A stretch of DNA of 64,000 bases from Gracilaria domingensis (GCA_022539475.1 VCMS01000060.1:1-64000); one strand, 5' to 3'; counted from the stretch's first letter, positions 10,485 through 23,526 are shown. The notes: generated from the letters alone by a model not told the origin. Numbers and translations: made by a program.

Positions 10485-13400
10485 ATGTCTGACTCCGAAA
10501 AGGAAAAGGACACCAACTCTGGTGTGAAGATTCCTCGCTTCCATGGCAAGCGTGGCGAGGATTACGCACTCTGGAGGCACCGACTTCGTGCCTCCTGTCG
10601 CATCAAAGGTGTCTGGAATGTGGTTAACACTGATCCTGAGCACTCTATTTCAACTACGAGGACCGGTACTGGTGGTCAAGGATCCTTTGTTGATGCTATT
10701 CGCACGTTATCGAAACGCGAGAAGGCTTGTGGAATCATCATCTGTGCAGTTGGTGATGCTCCTTCACGTGTGGTTATGGATGTGGATGACGATCCGGCAG
10801 AGATGCTCAAGTTACTGGATGCACGCTATGCTTCGAATCGCACGGTTTCTCGGATTGCCGTTCAGACCCAAATACAAAGCAACGATCTTTGGTATGTCCA
10901 TCTCGACCACAAAAGTCACAGTGATACTTGCTACCGGTGGCTGCTGCAAGTGCATGTGTGCCAGAAACATCATACGGATCATTACCGTCTCGATGATGTG
11001 TGATAGAGGAGGTACCATGAGACTTGTTGGAACCTCTTCCCTTTCCTTTCTTGCGGTTGCCACTGCGACCAGTAGTCATATGACGTGTACTATATTCATC
11101 GATGAGGGTGGTAGCAACATAGTCCCACGTCAACTCAGAGATCTGCTTGGTACGTAATGCAGCAGCCGTGGACTCCAGTGAGCTCTGTGGATAAATAGAA
11201 GCCAACAATATTGGAGCTTTGTCAGATTCAGGGATGGCAGCATCCTTGCCCATACGATCCAACTGCGAGAACAGAGCCGTGAATTGGTCGACGTATTCGG
11301 ACATGTTTTGCCCATTGTATGTCATACGGAATGTCGGACAAGGGCGACAACAGAAAGTTATTGCTCGTGAAGATGTTCGAAAGCTCCCGAGGAATATAGT
11401 GGCCAAGAATGTTGTATACGCACAGTACGAAGTTCCACACCTGAATACTCAGAAGAAGGGCATTCTTGATCAAGATGAAGATACTGGTAGTGATACGTCT
11501 GGCACGCAGAGCGATGATTCTGAAGACAGATCAATGTGTGCGCCAAGAGCTACCGCCTTGGACCCAGGGAAGACACAGGGAATAGAAAGGATGATGTTGA
11601 TGTAGAGAAAATACAACCGAGTACGGATAGTGCTGCAAAACTTCCCTCAATTTCCGAGGTACGAATGGACGAGACCGAAACCTCGCCAACTGACGATACA
11701 GATGTAGTGGGTCCATCCCAACTATTGAGACGTTCTAAACGTAAGAAGAAAGTGATTGAGAACTACACTGCGTTAAGCGTCCCAATATCCACCGATAGAG
11801 ATCGTTGTATTGAACGACAGAGGATACTGAAGTTCACATACGGACAATGGCAAAACGCGCAATTCTACGAGCGAGATGCTCCCTGGATCAACAATACAAT
11901 GTTTCGGGAGGCAGAACAAGGGAGCTGGATTCTAACTGGATGAACACCATTTGAATTGTGAAGCAAGAAAAACTGTCTCATAACCCAAACATAATTGGAT
12001 CGCATTTTGTGTATAAGATAAAGTTGGATAGCAATTCTGCAGATGAAGCACAACTAAAGTTGAAAGCGCGGTTATGTGTTCATGGCAGTAAGGAGGCAAA
12101 GAGAAAATCTCTCCGAACGGACGCGGCAGTAGTGTCCCATGAAGGCTTTCGCTTGATTTACAGCATATAATCTCAATTTGGTTTCATTTTGGCTAAAGGA
12201 GACATTTCCGGAGCTTAACCTCAGAGTGGAGAAGCAAAGCGAGAAATATATGTTGTTCCTCTCCGTTCAGTTAAAGCCACGAGTAAATACTGGTTACTAC
12301 TTGCCACATTCTATGGGATTGTAACAGCAGGTCGGAAATGGCAAAGGGCGTCTGATGTCTTAGTTACTTCTGGATTAGGTTTCGACGTAGTCATTGGAAT
12401 GCCTCTATTGTTTCGCAAGGTGACAGAATCTTTGTTGCGTAGTCTTCTTGGAAAATATGTGGACAATATGGTGGTATCCGGTCGCACAACTGCAGATCTT
12501 CGAAGGGTTAGCAACGGAATTGAACAGTCATACATCGTTGGAGAGTGGAAACAGACTCCAGAAACCTTGATTGTAAACAGCACGTCTGTACAACAGAGCT
12601 CAAGTGTGATTGATGTTTGCATATCGGACACTCAGAGAAACATTGGATCTGTAGAGCTGCCCCCTGGTCGTCGCAAGCAGATCTCAGAAGCGGCAAGTGC
12701 GTCAGACATCAGGTCAATGAGAGCTGTTGCTGGAAAAATCGGGTATCTTGGAACTACATGCTCCCCCTTAGCATGCTTTGTAGGCAGTTATATACAGCAG
12801 TGTATCCCAAAACTCACTGTCGGGAGCCTCGAGCAACTAAATGGAACTATAAGAGACAGAGTGAGAAGATCGAACCGCATTCGGTACATTCAGCCGTGTA
12901 CTGCTTCTAGAGAGGACGCAAGAATACCCAGGTAAAACTCGTTAAAGGAAAACCAAGGGGGTTTTCAGTAGACTTGCATACAAGATGACTGGTGGAGTAA
13001 GGTAATATGACCAACGTCATTGAAAAATAAGTAAGATTTTTTTTCACTGACATTTCCATGAGTGTGATTTTTTGAAAAAATTATATTCCTCGAAAGTACC
13101 CTTACATTTTATTGAATGGCATCAATTTCATTTACCGCCGCATGACAATTGAATGACAATGAGTTTTGCTAGGGATATTGGCATTCAGTGATGCAGGCTT
13201 TCCTCATCCGAATATGAAGACCGTAGCCCAAGAAGGATGCGTGGTTGAAATTGCATTTGGCACAAAGAAGTCTAGTATACTTCATACTTTGTGTTCAGTG
13301 TCATGGAAGCAGCGACTCGTGTCAACTTCAGTACCATCCGCCGAGACCATAGCCGCAACGGCTGCGTCTGGTATGGCATTGATTGTCCAAAGTATCTAGA

Positions 13401-13800
13401 AGAACATAACAGGAATTGGCCTACCGATCACTCTAGTTGTGGACAGTAAGGGATTGCACAGATGCATATCAACGCAGTCGCAAACACGGGACGCAGCGGT
13501 GACTATAGATGTACATAAGCTACGTCTCATGCATATCAATGGTGATTTAGATCGCATTGTCTGGATACATGGTATTGAAGACCCAGTGGATGCATTGACC
13601 AAACCATTGTCTGGCGCAACCAGTGGAATATTGGAAGCAATGGTTTCCGAAGGTCTTTTAATGTTTGACATGGACAACTTGAGAAACATCGGCATCGCCA
13701 AGCAAGAGGAGATCTGGCAACTTGAAGATGTGAACATAAGTTCTACTGGTTCTTGTTACATTCTGGTAACAAGAATGGGAGAATATGGAACATAAGTTTT
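10485..13800 (+). mobile_element. Broken Ty1/copia element, gag and pol remains
   Basis: A copia-type Gag start at 10485 (MSDSEKEKDTNS, IPRFHGKRGEDYALWRHRL) is followed by further Gag sequence with a CCHC knuckle, then pol parts: the linker before reverse transcriptase, reverse transcriptase pieces between about 11960 and 12940, and RNase H pieces at about 13160-13790. Parts lie on both strands, so the element has been rearranged. It is clearly dead, with more than five breaks, and by its divergence looks old. Whether it belongs with the 8690-9020 fragment is unclear. Confidence 0.8.
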
Positions 13801-15691
13801 GAATTAGAACATGTTTCTCGATATGGAACAAAGTATATACAAATATGATGAATGGATTGAAGAGTCGCGTAGTCATAATTTATGAGAATTGGTGTCTATT
13901 TCTATGGTCTTAAGATAGGAACTAGATGCGTCTGTGACGCTTTAGTTCACGTAGATGTAAGACAGTTCGGAATGGAAGAAGAAGGCAGGCACCTCCGGGA
14001 CGAAACCTACAGCATCTGGGTGATGCCACAAGATCTTTTTGATAGCAGTGTTGCGTTCTTTGGTTAAGAGGCAACCATTATGCTTCATTGCAACGTTTTA
14101 TCTGCGGATACATACAGCCCATGTTACAAAGAATAGTCGTGTAGACGCACAATGGTGCTCTGAGCCCTTGTCTTCTACAATGAAGACAGCGGAGAAAAGG
14201 TTGTGTTTTTGAGGGGTGCGTCTCTTCGTGCGCTAAAAGAAGTCATGACTTTATTGTCATATAAATGTTCTATTCCAAATTAATGCGCATTTGTCATCGA
14301 AACGCAGAACGAAAAAATATCATCATAAAACTTCTCTCCCTATCTGTACTCCGAACCAATTTCATTCTAAAACTACGTCAGGCGTCCAAAATAATTCTCG
14401 GCTATGAGTCGATCAGAATTACGTTTTACGTTTTGGATTAGTTCGCAACTCTTCTTGCGAAAAATGTCCCCTGATAGGTTTTTTCTTCGAAATCGCAACT
14501 CAAACTCGTTCGGCAGCTTTTTGATAGCCTTTATTCATTATATTACCCCAATGATTTCGGTATTTATCGTGCATATTTCCAACATCAATAACCAATTTAC
14601 TGTTCTGTTTTGCATGCTTTTCCAATGCCACCTTAAGTGTTTAAATATTTGAATAAAATATATTCAAATCAGATGGAGAACGAAGTGCATGATCGGAAAT
14701 ATTTATGGCCAATTCATTCGAAAGAACTGACACCTCACTCTTTAGACCATAAATGTTTTGCTTTTCTCTAAAATATTTTTAAGCTTCAGCCAAACTACCA
14801 GACGGACGATAGAACTGCTGAAAAATTACGTTAGTAGCGTATCGGCAATGCACATAATTAGGAAACTCCAAATTGTGCTGCAGAAGTTTTTCATAGCACA
14901 TCGTCTATCGATTGTATTCACGTAGCGAATATATAACTGCAAAGAAACGGCTAAAATAAATTTCGTAATCAATCTCTCCAATGTTCCGCCATTGATGTTG
15001 AAAACCTGCCCTTAAAAATTTTACTGGCTTTCATGCTTCAGAGTAGCAAGGGTCATAAAAAATATGCTTTTCTCGATAAATGTATATTTTCCACCCTTTT
15101 TTCGATTTCAACTCTCCGAAAATATTTTCGACGCATTGCTATAAACGAGATCAAATTCTTTAGAAGAAAAATTTGTCATTTTCATGATGGTGTCAGACTA
15201 ATTTTGAAAATAAAGCGAATCATAAATCAGTGATTCTAAATTATTCTTTTTGTTAGAATCGAAGTTGAGTTTTTGCGAGGAGTATGCTGAAAGCTTTGAA
15301 TTTCGCTCCAGTAAATGATCATGTTCTAAATCGACGGATGCCGCTGCGTGTTCCGGTGTGATTTGCTCTATTTTGGAAAAAAGAATAAAGAAGGAAGTGG
15401 AGAGGTTGGTCTACATGTCGGAAGATGCCGTTCTTGCAGAACTATACTGTTTTATTGCAATTACCTCTTTGTAGTAGGAGCTACTTTTGGTTTGTCTATA
15501 TAGTACTTTTTTATGTATGGACAAAATCATATGTCTGCAGACGTATTTACCATTCACAAAAGCAATGCTCAAAGCGCACATGTACAATTCGTGCATATAT
15601 AATCATTGCTGTATGTAACATATCTTTGCTGTACTTTTTTTTGTTTTTACTTGTTGCTGCACGTTTTGTGCTAGAGTTCTAATGTGCCCTA
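13801..15691. other. AT-rich gene-poor stretch
   Basis: Only short frames of biased, AT-rich composition; I recognise none. A pyrimidine-rich run ending in TTGCAG at about 15690 directly precedes the WD40 relic and resembles an intron 3' end. Confidence 0.5.
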
Positions 15692-16427
15692 TTGCAGGAC
15701 CCACCCTACGTGGAAAAGGTCTTTTCGAAGTACCCGACAAGGTTTAGGAGTGGTGCAGTGCGTCTTGTGGAACTGCGACGGGACGCGCGTGGTGTGCGAG
15801 TCGACGGACGGGGTGCTGCGCTATTGAGATGCGCAGAGCGGAGAGCTGGAGGCGCACCAGCGGCTGCGCGACGGCAAGCCGGGAAGCGTGGCGTTCAGCG
15901 GCGACGTCGCGCACGTGGTGTGCGCGTCGTTTGACCACGCGCGCAGCGCGTTCTTCTAGGACTCGCTGTGGGTGGGACCGCTGCAGCGCGCGCCGGCCGA
16001 GGCGGTGGGCGTGGCAGACCGCGTCGGCTACGTGTGGTGCGTGGCCATCAGCCGCGACGGCGCGCGTGGCGTTCGCCACAGAGCGGCGCGCGCTGCACAC
16101 GTGCGCGACGGGTGCAGCGGCGCACGCGTGTGCGCGCCGTTCGAGCTGCGCGAGCGTGTGCTGCGCGTGGGCGCCAGCGCCGACGGCTCGCGCGTGCTGT
16201 GCCAGCCGCGCAGCGGCCGCGTGGCGCTGCTCGCGCCCGACGAGCGCGCCGTCGGCTCCGTGGCCGTCTCGTGGCGCACCCATGTGCCGGAGAGGGAGGC
16301 ATGGTTCTGGTCTGGGCGTGCGCCCATCTGCTTGGGCACATTCGACTGCGGTCTCATGCGCACCAGCGAGCGTCCCAACGCATTCCTCGACGCCAACTTC
16401 CGGCCCGTGCGCGAGATTGTGTTGTAG
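15692..16427 (+). pseudogene. GC-rich WD40 repeat relic
   Basis: In one main + frame the sequence reads VLWNCDGTRVVC, VLRY-stop-DAQSGE, GSVAFSGDVAHVVCASFDHA, AFF-stop-DSLWVG, YVWCVAISRDGA, VGASADGSRVLCQ and ends VREIVL. These are WD40 blade patterns. Two in-frame stops (TGA and TAG) fall exactly where the Trp of a WD dipeptide is expected, so each is explained by one G-to-A change in TGG. At least one frame change lies near the start and others are likely around 16070-16140. The region is far richer in GC than its surroundings. It looks like the C-terminal part of a host WD40 protein, recently dead or transferred from a GC-rich locus. The preceding run ending TTGCAG may be an old intron end. 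Confidence 0.65.
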
Positions 16428-17038
16428 CTAACGGGAGCCGCCGGAGCTAAGAGAAAGGTTTCAGAAGAACAAAGGTTCTGTTTGCACAATCGGGCGTTGC
16501 AGCCAACACGAAAGAGATGGCGCGCTCCTTCCGCAGATCAACTGGCGCAGCCAGCACCACACACGTATTTTATTTACACAATTGCAATATGCGTTGATTG
16601 CTAAATTGTATTATACCTGGACAAACGCCAGGACATTGGCAGCTACAATCAAATGGGGATGCAGCCTTAGACCGCCTTTTCATAGAAATGCTTGAAACAG
16701 TTGCAGTTTTTTTTAAAAGAATCAACGCAAAATATGCATCGTTGGAACGAGCTTACAGAATTTAATCTATTGCACAGTGATGCTACTTCGAAGAAAAAGA
16801 ACTTGTTCACAAGTTTGTACGAAACTACGACGTATACGCAGCTATGATTTAATGTTCATATGTTTGACGTAGGAGAAAGAAATGCGTTGAGCACCAGGAT
16901 GACGTATTGCTTCTCTCCGAGCTTCACGGAACAAACCAGTTGAAAACCAGATAATGCCAAGTATTTCACGCTGGACTTGCAAACTTAGTTTCCGAAAGCG
17001 TCTACTAATGCCGTAATGGCTAAACGTTTGGAAACTGA
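16428..17038. other. Intergenic, no gene seen
   Basis: Returns abruptly to AT-rich composition after the WD40 relic. No feature supported. Confidence 0.5.
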
Positions 17039-17638
17039 TCACAGCAGCATCGGGCAATCGGCGTACGAAACTTTTTCACCGCCAAGACATGAACATATGC
17101 AAGAATCGGCGGTAGAGACAGCTCCCCATTTGTTTGTGCCACAGCAAATAGTATTGTCCCCGCCACAGAAACATTTCTCCGGTCCGGGATATTCACATTC
17201 CCCAAATTGAGTGATGACTCCGAAACACTCACACGCGTTACCAACCGTGTACTCTCTACCTCTTATATCACAACAAACCGGAACGTAGTCCATCGTGCAC
17301 GGTCCGAAGTACCTGGATGAGGCAGAAGTGATCGATGGTGCGGATACGGCCGTGGCCTTCACAGCGCCTTCAACTCCCATGCTCATCGGTATATGCCGAA
17401 GCCTAAAGCTCGGCAAGGAGCCTTTCGCGAGCAAGTGGTTGCGTGCAAGTGGCGGGAAGAGCCAGGCATGTTGTGCACTGCCATGCCCGTACGAACGAAC
17501 GGAAACAGCCGAAAATCCAACAATAAGTACGCCAACAATTCCCAACAGCACATAGCGGACAGTGACTCGGTTCGGAGACGATGATGGGGACTGCTGCGGT
17601 GCATAGCCGATGGGATTGTATGCGGGTGAGGAATCCAT
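17039..17638 (-). CDS. Single-pass membrane protein with Kazal-like Cys-rich ectodomain
   Basis: 199 residues from the ATG (MDSSPAYNPIGY). A Pro/Ser-rich N-terminus without a signal peptide is followed by one hydrophobic helix at about 29-47 (YVLLGIVGVLIVGFSAVSV), which suggests a signal-anchor with the C-terminus outside or in the lumen. Residues 114-148 read C-x4-YVPVCC-x4-GREYTVGNACECFG-x9-C, close to the Kazal pattern of serine-protease inhibitors (C..PVC.. G..Y.N.C.C). A second, looser Cys-rich module follows (Cys156-Cys195, with ICSCLGGEKVSYADC). Fourteen cysteines in 82 residues suggest disulfides. Inhibitor activity is not shown; the second module could be structural. Confidence 0.7.
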   Translation of the reverse strand: MDSSPAYNPIGYAPQQSPSSSPNRVTVRYVLLGIVGVLIVGFSAVSVRSYGHGSAQHAWLFPPLARNHLLAKGSLPSFRLRHIPMSMGVEGAVKATAVSAPSITSASSRYFGPCTMDYVPVCCDIRGREYTVGNACECFGVITQFGECEYPGPEKCFCGGDNTICCGTNKWGAVSTADSCICSCLGGEKVSYADCPMLL

Positions 17639-18545
17639 CACAGCTGCAGTGGTGTTACGTATCAGCTAGGTGCCCGTTCGAACTTGGCGATTTAGCTCAG
17701 ATGCGCCGAATTGAGCTTTAAAACGCCTGAAGAACGCTTGATCTCAGATTTATACCGAAGGTAACATTCGTGAGCGAGCGAAGGTGAGCTTACCCTCTGG
17801 TGTATAAGATGTTAAACATGGAAGCAAAGCATTTGCTCGCGAGAGCGACATGATCTCCAACGTGTTAAATACAGCGCGCGAGTATCCAATCGCGGTCGTA
17901 TTGCACCTTCGCGGGTACTGTTCCTGGAACAAGAGCAACACGAGACAGCTGCGCTTCACCAAGTTCAGTTGAAACCGGGCTCCTGATCACCTCTTTTCTT
18001 GCGTGTGTCGTTCTTGAGGGCATGAAATGACCTCAGTCGTGTAGTAAGGTTACTTACCTTGAAGAAGTTATTCCAACTGGAGTGGGATATTATTTTTGAA
18101 GCCTGAAGGTTGGGTTTCATATCAAGCAGTTTTCTCGTTTTGAGATTGGGACGCAATTCTGGTAGATTCGTGATTGAGACACAACTCTCGAGGTAGGCTC
18201 TAAAGTTATGAGTGAGTTCGGGTTTGAAACAGAAGCTGCATTGTTATTTATTGTGGGGGCACACATTGCATAGCTGGAATATGTACAAAAAGAACAAACA
18301 TCTTTCTTATCTCGAGAGCTTCCTGATTCTTGTGCTCGCACTCGATGAACGACGATGCGAGCCTGAGATCCAGATCAATTGGCCTTACCAACAGTCCTAT
18401 TCCGGTTTAGATACATGTAGGCGAATGAGTGCCGTTTTATGGTCAAAAGAGAGATTTGTGTGGCTCCATTATACTTTTAAAAGTCTATAAATTGCTACCA
18501 CAGATTCAGTTTTGCATCTAACGTAAATCCTACTTGACCATGAAT

Positions 18546-18589
18546 ATGGAAAAACCACTGAGCAACTACTGTGTCTCAACCCTTTTATA
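18546..18589 (+). repeat. Direct repeat, shorter copy
   Basis: ATGGAAAAACCACTGAGCAAC is joined directly to TACTGTGTCTCAACCCTTTTATA. The partner at 19760-19827 has the same two halves separated by 24 bp. Confidence 0.75.
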
Positions 18590-19759
18590 ATGAACGTATA
18601 TTTTATTCGTTGTAAATCTTGAGTCGAAAACCTTTGGTCATACCCTGAAAGCTTTATTTGTCCCGTCGAAGATGAAGCTGCTGTGTGTAACCCTGTGGTC
18701 TCGCACCACAGGCGGGTCCATCGGTGGAACTTTTAATCATAGCCAGGAAATGGCATCTTGTCTCATGTCCGTCCCGCACCTCTGAAATCACTCAGCTTTT
18801 GCACTGGCTCGTTGGAACTTGATAGACACGAAAAGTTTGCTGCGTTCATACTTGAGAAAAATTGTTAATCATTCGTTTAGCTATTCATGTTGCCAGAACT
18901 GGAGTTTTAGAACGCAATAAACAATCGTTTATTGAACTGTTGAAACTGAAGAGCTGTCCGAGGCGTCTATTCATTTGCAAGAATAAACTCTTGGGCAGCA
19001 CGGGGCCAAGAGGGTCAGAGCCTCAGGTGGTTGAATGCATCATCTGAATGCGATTTATTGACTACCAGCAACCCCAGGGTAGGGTAGGGGTGATCGAAAA
19101 GACCTTGAGTTGCCAGAGAAGGTTGCTGGCCGAGAAAGGCAGTTGAGGTTAAAGCATCCAGACAGGAAACCAAGCTCAACAGCCCCAGAAGACACGATCG
19201 ACAAGCTCATACCTTGGTATTCACCTAGAGGCTTGTCAGCAAACTTGGAGTGTCAATCACGGCGAGTACGCTTCAACGCTCTGCAAGGGCCGCTGTCTGC
19301 CAAAAATAGTAGACACTCAAAAGCACACCCGTCTCCGTTGCGTCACCATCCCGCCCAGCATGATAAAACCTCTTCTTCGTGCCACGAAACGTCCCTTGTC
19401 CGAGCTCTGGACTCACGGGTGGACTCACAGTCGGTCCACTTGGGTGAGTCAGTACCGTTCTAGATGTGTGTGATGGTGACCACGAGCAGTGAAGCGAATA
19501 GCTTCGCGGCTACCTGTCGAGAAAGTACATGACGCCGTATCGGATACATAATGCATCATGGTAATGTATTCGGAACTATGCAGCAACGCATACGGAGATT
19601 TTGCGCGCAACTAAACGTCTTCGTATAAATCTCGTGAAAGCAAATCATGAAATGGTTTGAACAAGACAGACAGCATGATTTATTGCCCAAACGGTTCCAT
19701 TCAAACCCTATGTCGTCAGTGAATTGACTGATAGTGAGTGTCGGGTCCTTGGTTTTACC

Positions 19760-19827
19760 ATGGAAAAATCACTGAGCAACTCCGGGGCTTTGCCTGGTCC
19801 TGTGTACTGTGTCTCAACCCTTTTATA
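19760..19827 (+). repeat. Direct repeat, longer copy
   Basis: Carries the two halves found joined at 18546-18589, here with TCCGGGGCTTTGCCTGGTCC and four more bases between them. Confidence 0.75.
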
Positions 19828-20132
19828 GTTACTGTCAGGGAAGGGGATTGGTTGAGTGGCAAGGAAAGGAAAGGGCGCGCCTCCCCTATAGCTATCCTTC
19901 GGGCTATCCGAGCGTGCTATGTGCTGAGCTGACTACTTACAGCATTGACAGGTTGTTGACACGAGTTGTTGACAAAATCCGAAGTTCAGACACGTTCTAG
20001 TGTACTACTTTTGTGTACGTGTACCTGCTGCAATATAGGTACACATCGATGGCTATTACTCTGCCCTAACAAGTAGCCGGGAATTCCTGTCATGGGAAGC
20101 AACTAACTTCTCCCGGGAACCAAAAGATCACA

Positions 20133-20148
20133 GAAGAATGTTCTAGAA
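20133..20148. promoter_or_regulatory. Heat-shock-element-like site
   Basis: GAAGAATGTTCTAGAA contains alternating GAA-n2-TTC-n2-GAA, the textbook heat-shock factor pattern. Several TCTAGA/TTCTAGA motifs follow within 150 bp. No clear gene starts nearby, so this may be chance in a TCTAGAA-rich stretch. Confidence 0.25.
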
Positions 20149-23100
20149 CACTCTGGAAATCTTGAAAACAACGTAGGAACAATTATGTCTAGAAGTATTT
20201 CGCATGATCTAGAACCTTCTATAGACGACTTCTACACTTAAAGATGTAGAAATTATTCATGTTTGTAGAAGTATCTAGACCTAGATCTAAGTAGTGTAAA
20301 AGAGTAAAGCAGACTTCCAGCTCCTAACAATGGAGACCTCAAAGTCAGTCTTGCCAACTCAAAACAAATCTGAAAAAATTTCTCAGGGGACCTCTCACCT
20401 CCTTCCCAATGCACTGTTGCACCTACAAGGGTACACAGTAGACGTATCTGTGGAGAAAAAAAAAAACGCAGAAACAGAAAAACGCATTTTACTATAAGAT
20501 TTAACGCAAAACCTACTAGATCTTAAAACAATCACTACTGCTTACGACACGGACGATAGCACATACCATTCATAACTTGGCGTGGTGTCAAGACGCTCTT
20601 AGTCTTCCTCACTCCGACAAAGGAAATCAATTTCTAACGCGCAACACGGAGACGGAGGACAGCATTACAAAAGCCGTACATATATCCATGGCGGTAATCG
20701 ACTGTACAGTTAGACAACACTTTAAAAATTCCATTAATGAAAGAAACCTCGGTGACCTCTATGTCAGGAACGAAACGCTAAGAAGAAGGAATAGCAAGAT
20801 CAAAATTGCAAAGGAAATAAGCAAAGCCGGCAAAAGAAGGAGTAGTGCACAAGACTTTTATGCTCTGCTGCTTGCAAAGTTATATATATGCTCGAGCTGA
20901 GACCGAGATCATTGGTGTAAAAAAACTCTGGATTGTGATGCAAAACCGTGCAAAGGGAGAAGACAATAAAGGCGTTAGGGACCTTTTCCAGAAGAGGTGA
21001 GAACCAGAAATAGATTGCTTCCAGAAATGGTGCAACGAGTCGGGTTTAGGCCGAAAACAAACCGTCAAAACGGCCATAAGAAGGTAAAAAAAAGGAATAG
21101 AAGTCGAGGGTGTTGTGTAGACAGCGGGGATGCCGAGCTTGAGTTGTTACGAGACAGACAGACACACATTGATGCGACACGAACTGCGACGAGCAGGGCG
21201 AGCCCGCTGATCAACAAGAGGGTGCAGAAAGAAACACGAGCACACGAGTCGTGCATATTAGTTAAACAGTACCACCAACAAAAAAAGCATATAAAAAAAC
21301 ACACACAGTAGTGTGGTGCAATCCCAAGAGTGGGCAAAAACGAGCGAAGTCACGGAAAGCGCAGCGAAAGGGTGTTAAAAACCTACTCTCTATAGGGGTA
21401 AATGCGGCAAGAGAACCCTCTGAAAGGTCCATCGCGATGCAGGGTGGAAGTCTGGGTGGCTTTGATCTGACCATGCAGTCAGAGGTGAAAGGGAAGAATC
21501 GGCGTAGATATCCTGTTGTTACGGCGAGCCACAGCGAGTCGAGATATCCAGCCTAACGGTAGTGAGTGACACGAGATCAACAAACAAGCCGCATTGCGGA
21601 GCACTGACTCGTAATAAACGGGAATAAGTCCCGAGACTAGTGAGCAAAAACGTGTATAACAGGGCAGAGAAACGAGAGCCGTTTGAGGCAAATAATAACA
21701 GAGAAACAACAAAAGATGCCGTAACGACGGTGTAGAACTCTTCAGTCATAGAAGTCGGATGACTAGCCCGAAATTATGGCGGCTTGCCCTATTAGGGACG
21801 AAGACCGTTCACAAATGGCAAGAAAGTCAGAGCCAGAAGTCTCTTTGAGGTTTACTTCCCTTCAAGTGGCGGCAAGTGCCGCCATCTATATAGGGCACTT
21901 GAAAATATCAACTAGAAATATCTAACTATCTGGCGCTGCCGGCCAACATCCTACACGTGTGAAACCATAGCAGGCTTGCCATGGCGCACTTGGCATCGGG
22001 CCAACTCAGCACACGTGTGCAGAAAAGAAGTACCCTTCCTAGGCATACCCCAAAATGGGGCCATCACTACAGTAATTTCTCATTACATGAGGTGTCGAAG
22101 CCGGTAACAGATCAACAAACTATGAAAAACATCTTGGTGCATCCCTACAAAGAGCGGTATGCTCTTCATTTTTTTCTTTTTAGGCTAAGACACCGACTTC
22201 GTCGGCTCGATGCGCTTCGAGATGGAGGTACATAAACAAGGTTGCCAAGACGGGTCTGCCGAGAACTGTTCGGAATAACGCACACCGAGTGCAACAAGCT
22301 CTCGTGATTGTAAGATTCTAACAGCTTTGTCTAGCGCGAACAACTAGAATACTCTACTGAGCGGCCTTCCGTCTTTGATGGCTCGTATGCAGGTCTCTAA
22401 TCCGCTATCCTGGTCCGTACCCCTCCGGCAGTTGGCGGCTGCTTCTCAGCTGGGTCCTTCCTGTCCAAAAGAAAGTCGTAAGTCGCGTAATTATTTTGAG
22501 TAGGTGGGGAGCACGCATTGTTTGCAACATCACTTTTTGCTAATTAGAGGCGCCTGCAGTTCCAAAAAATGCAAGGAACAAATTTTCCGAAAAAAAATCT
22601 AGAGAAACTTTAGTTCTACGGTGCATAACTAAAGACTATTCAATGTGAATCTTCTCTATGTAAACCCTCGAAAAGACAGCTTCACGGCCAATACTTCTCG
22701 GCCAAACTACCTCGCCTGTCTTTTGCATCTCTCTTCGGCATCATCTCCCACTATTCTTTAAATCAGTCTTCTCCTCCTTGTTATCAACCTTTTTCAATTT
22801 AATCAAACCCTGAGCGGCCTAGTTTTTTGCTTAACAAGCAGTTTGTCTACAGGTTGACGTGTTGCGCTACATTGGGCTCATTGTGCACGTCGGCACTTGT
22901 GTTCATTTCATATAGGCATCCAGTTTTGGCGAGCTCAGGCTATCTTTTCTTTACGTTTTGCGCTTTTCATTTAAACGCGGAGAAGTATTTGTGCCCAGTT
23001 GCAGAATGCCTCTTTTAAAGGTGAACGTGTTGATGGTTAGTATCAATTCACTCTTCACTGGCCAACAAGTGTCACGTTTGCCGTTGGCTACCTCTCAACC

Positions 23101-23526
23101 GGTGGTGACCTCCGGTGCTTTGTTTTTGCTCTTAGGTTTGAAACCACTCGTGCCGAATCCACCTAAAATGTCGTCCACAGTATCTATGTAGAATCCCGTT
23201 CGTATTGTTTGTGGTTGTTATCCTTGGAGGCTAAGGGCTGCACCAAAACGTTAATCTGATACATTTTGCTGGAGAAAACAAAAGATTATCGCTCAGATTT
23301 GTGTCGTTAGGAACAGACAGATCTGAGCCATAATTCCCCGTCGTTGGACATCTGAACTAGAACTGGCAATTACATAAGATTTAAAGCCTTTAATTAATCG
23401 AATGAAGACATGTTGATGTATTCAAGTTCATTAAGCCAGGCGGTGCAGTTTCTACGGAAATAAACCACTGTCGTCAATTGCTTTCGTGTGCGCTTTCGGT
23501 TGCAATTATTGGGAAAAAGGCTGGAG
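20149..23526. other. Gene-poor stretch
   Basis: Only short frames that I do not recognise, including a Lys/Arg-rich 107-codon frame at 20577-20900. The part 21000-21750 is purine-rich on the + strand and could be an inverted untranslated leader of a retroelement, but no coding part confirms that. Confidence 0.4.

Larger units (their letters stand above)
17639..20132. other. Gene-poor stretch with a split direct repeat
   Basis: No convincing gene. Apart from the split repeat listed separately I see only short unrecognised frames. Confidence 0.5.

Noticed and set aside
17639-18000. tRNA-like GTTCGAA word near 17675
   Set aside because: No acceptor or anticodon arms can be paired around it.
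20133-20300. Heat-shock promoter driving the frame at 20577
   Set aside because: The frame is over 400 bp away, unrecognised, and the surrounding TCTAGAA-rich sequence makes a chance match likely.
21065-21337. Hydrophobic Cys-rich - strand frame
   Set aside because: Arises from a purine-rich + strand; neighbouring frames in the same strand are equally open and nothing marks one as real.
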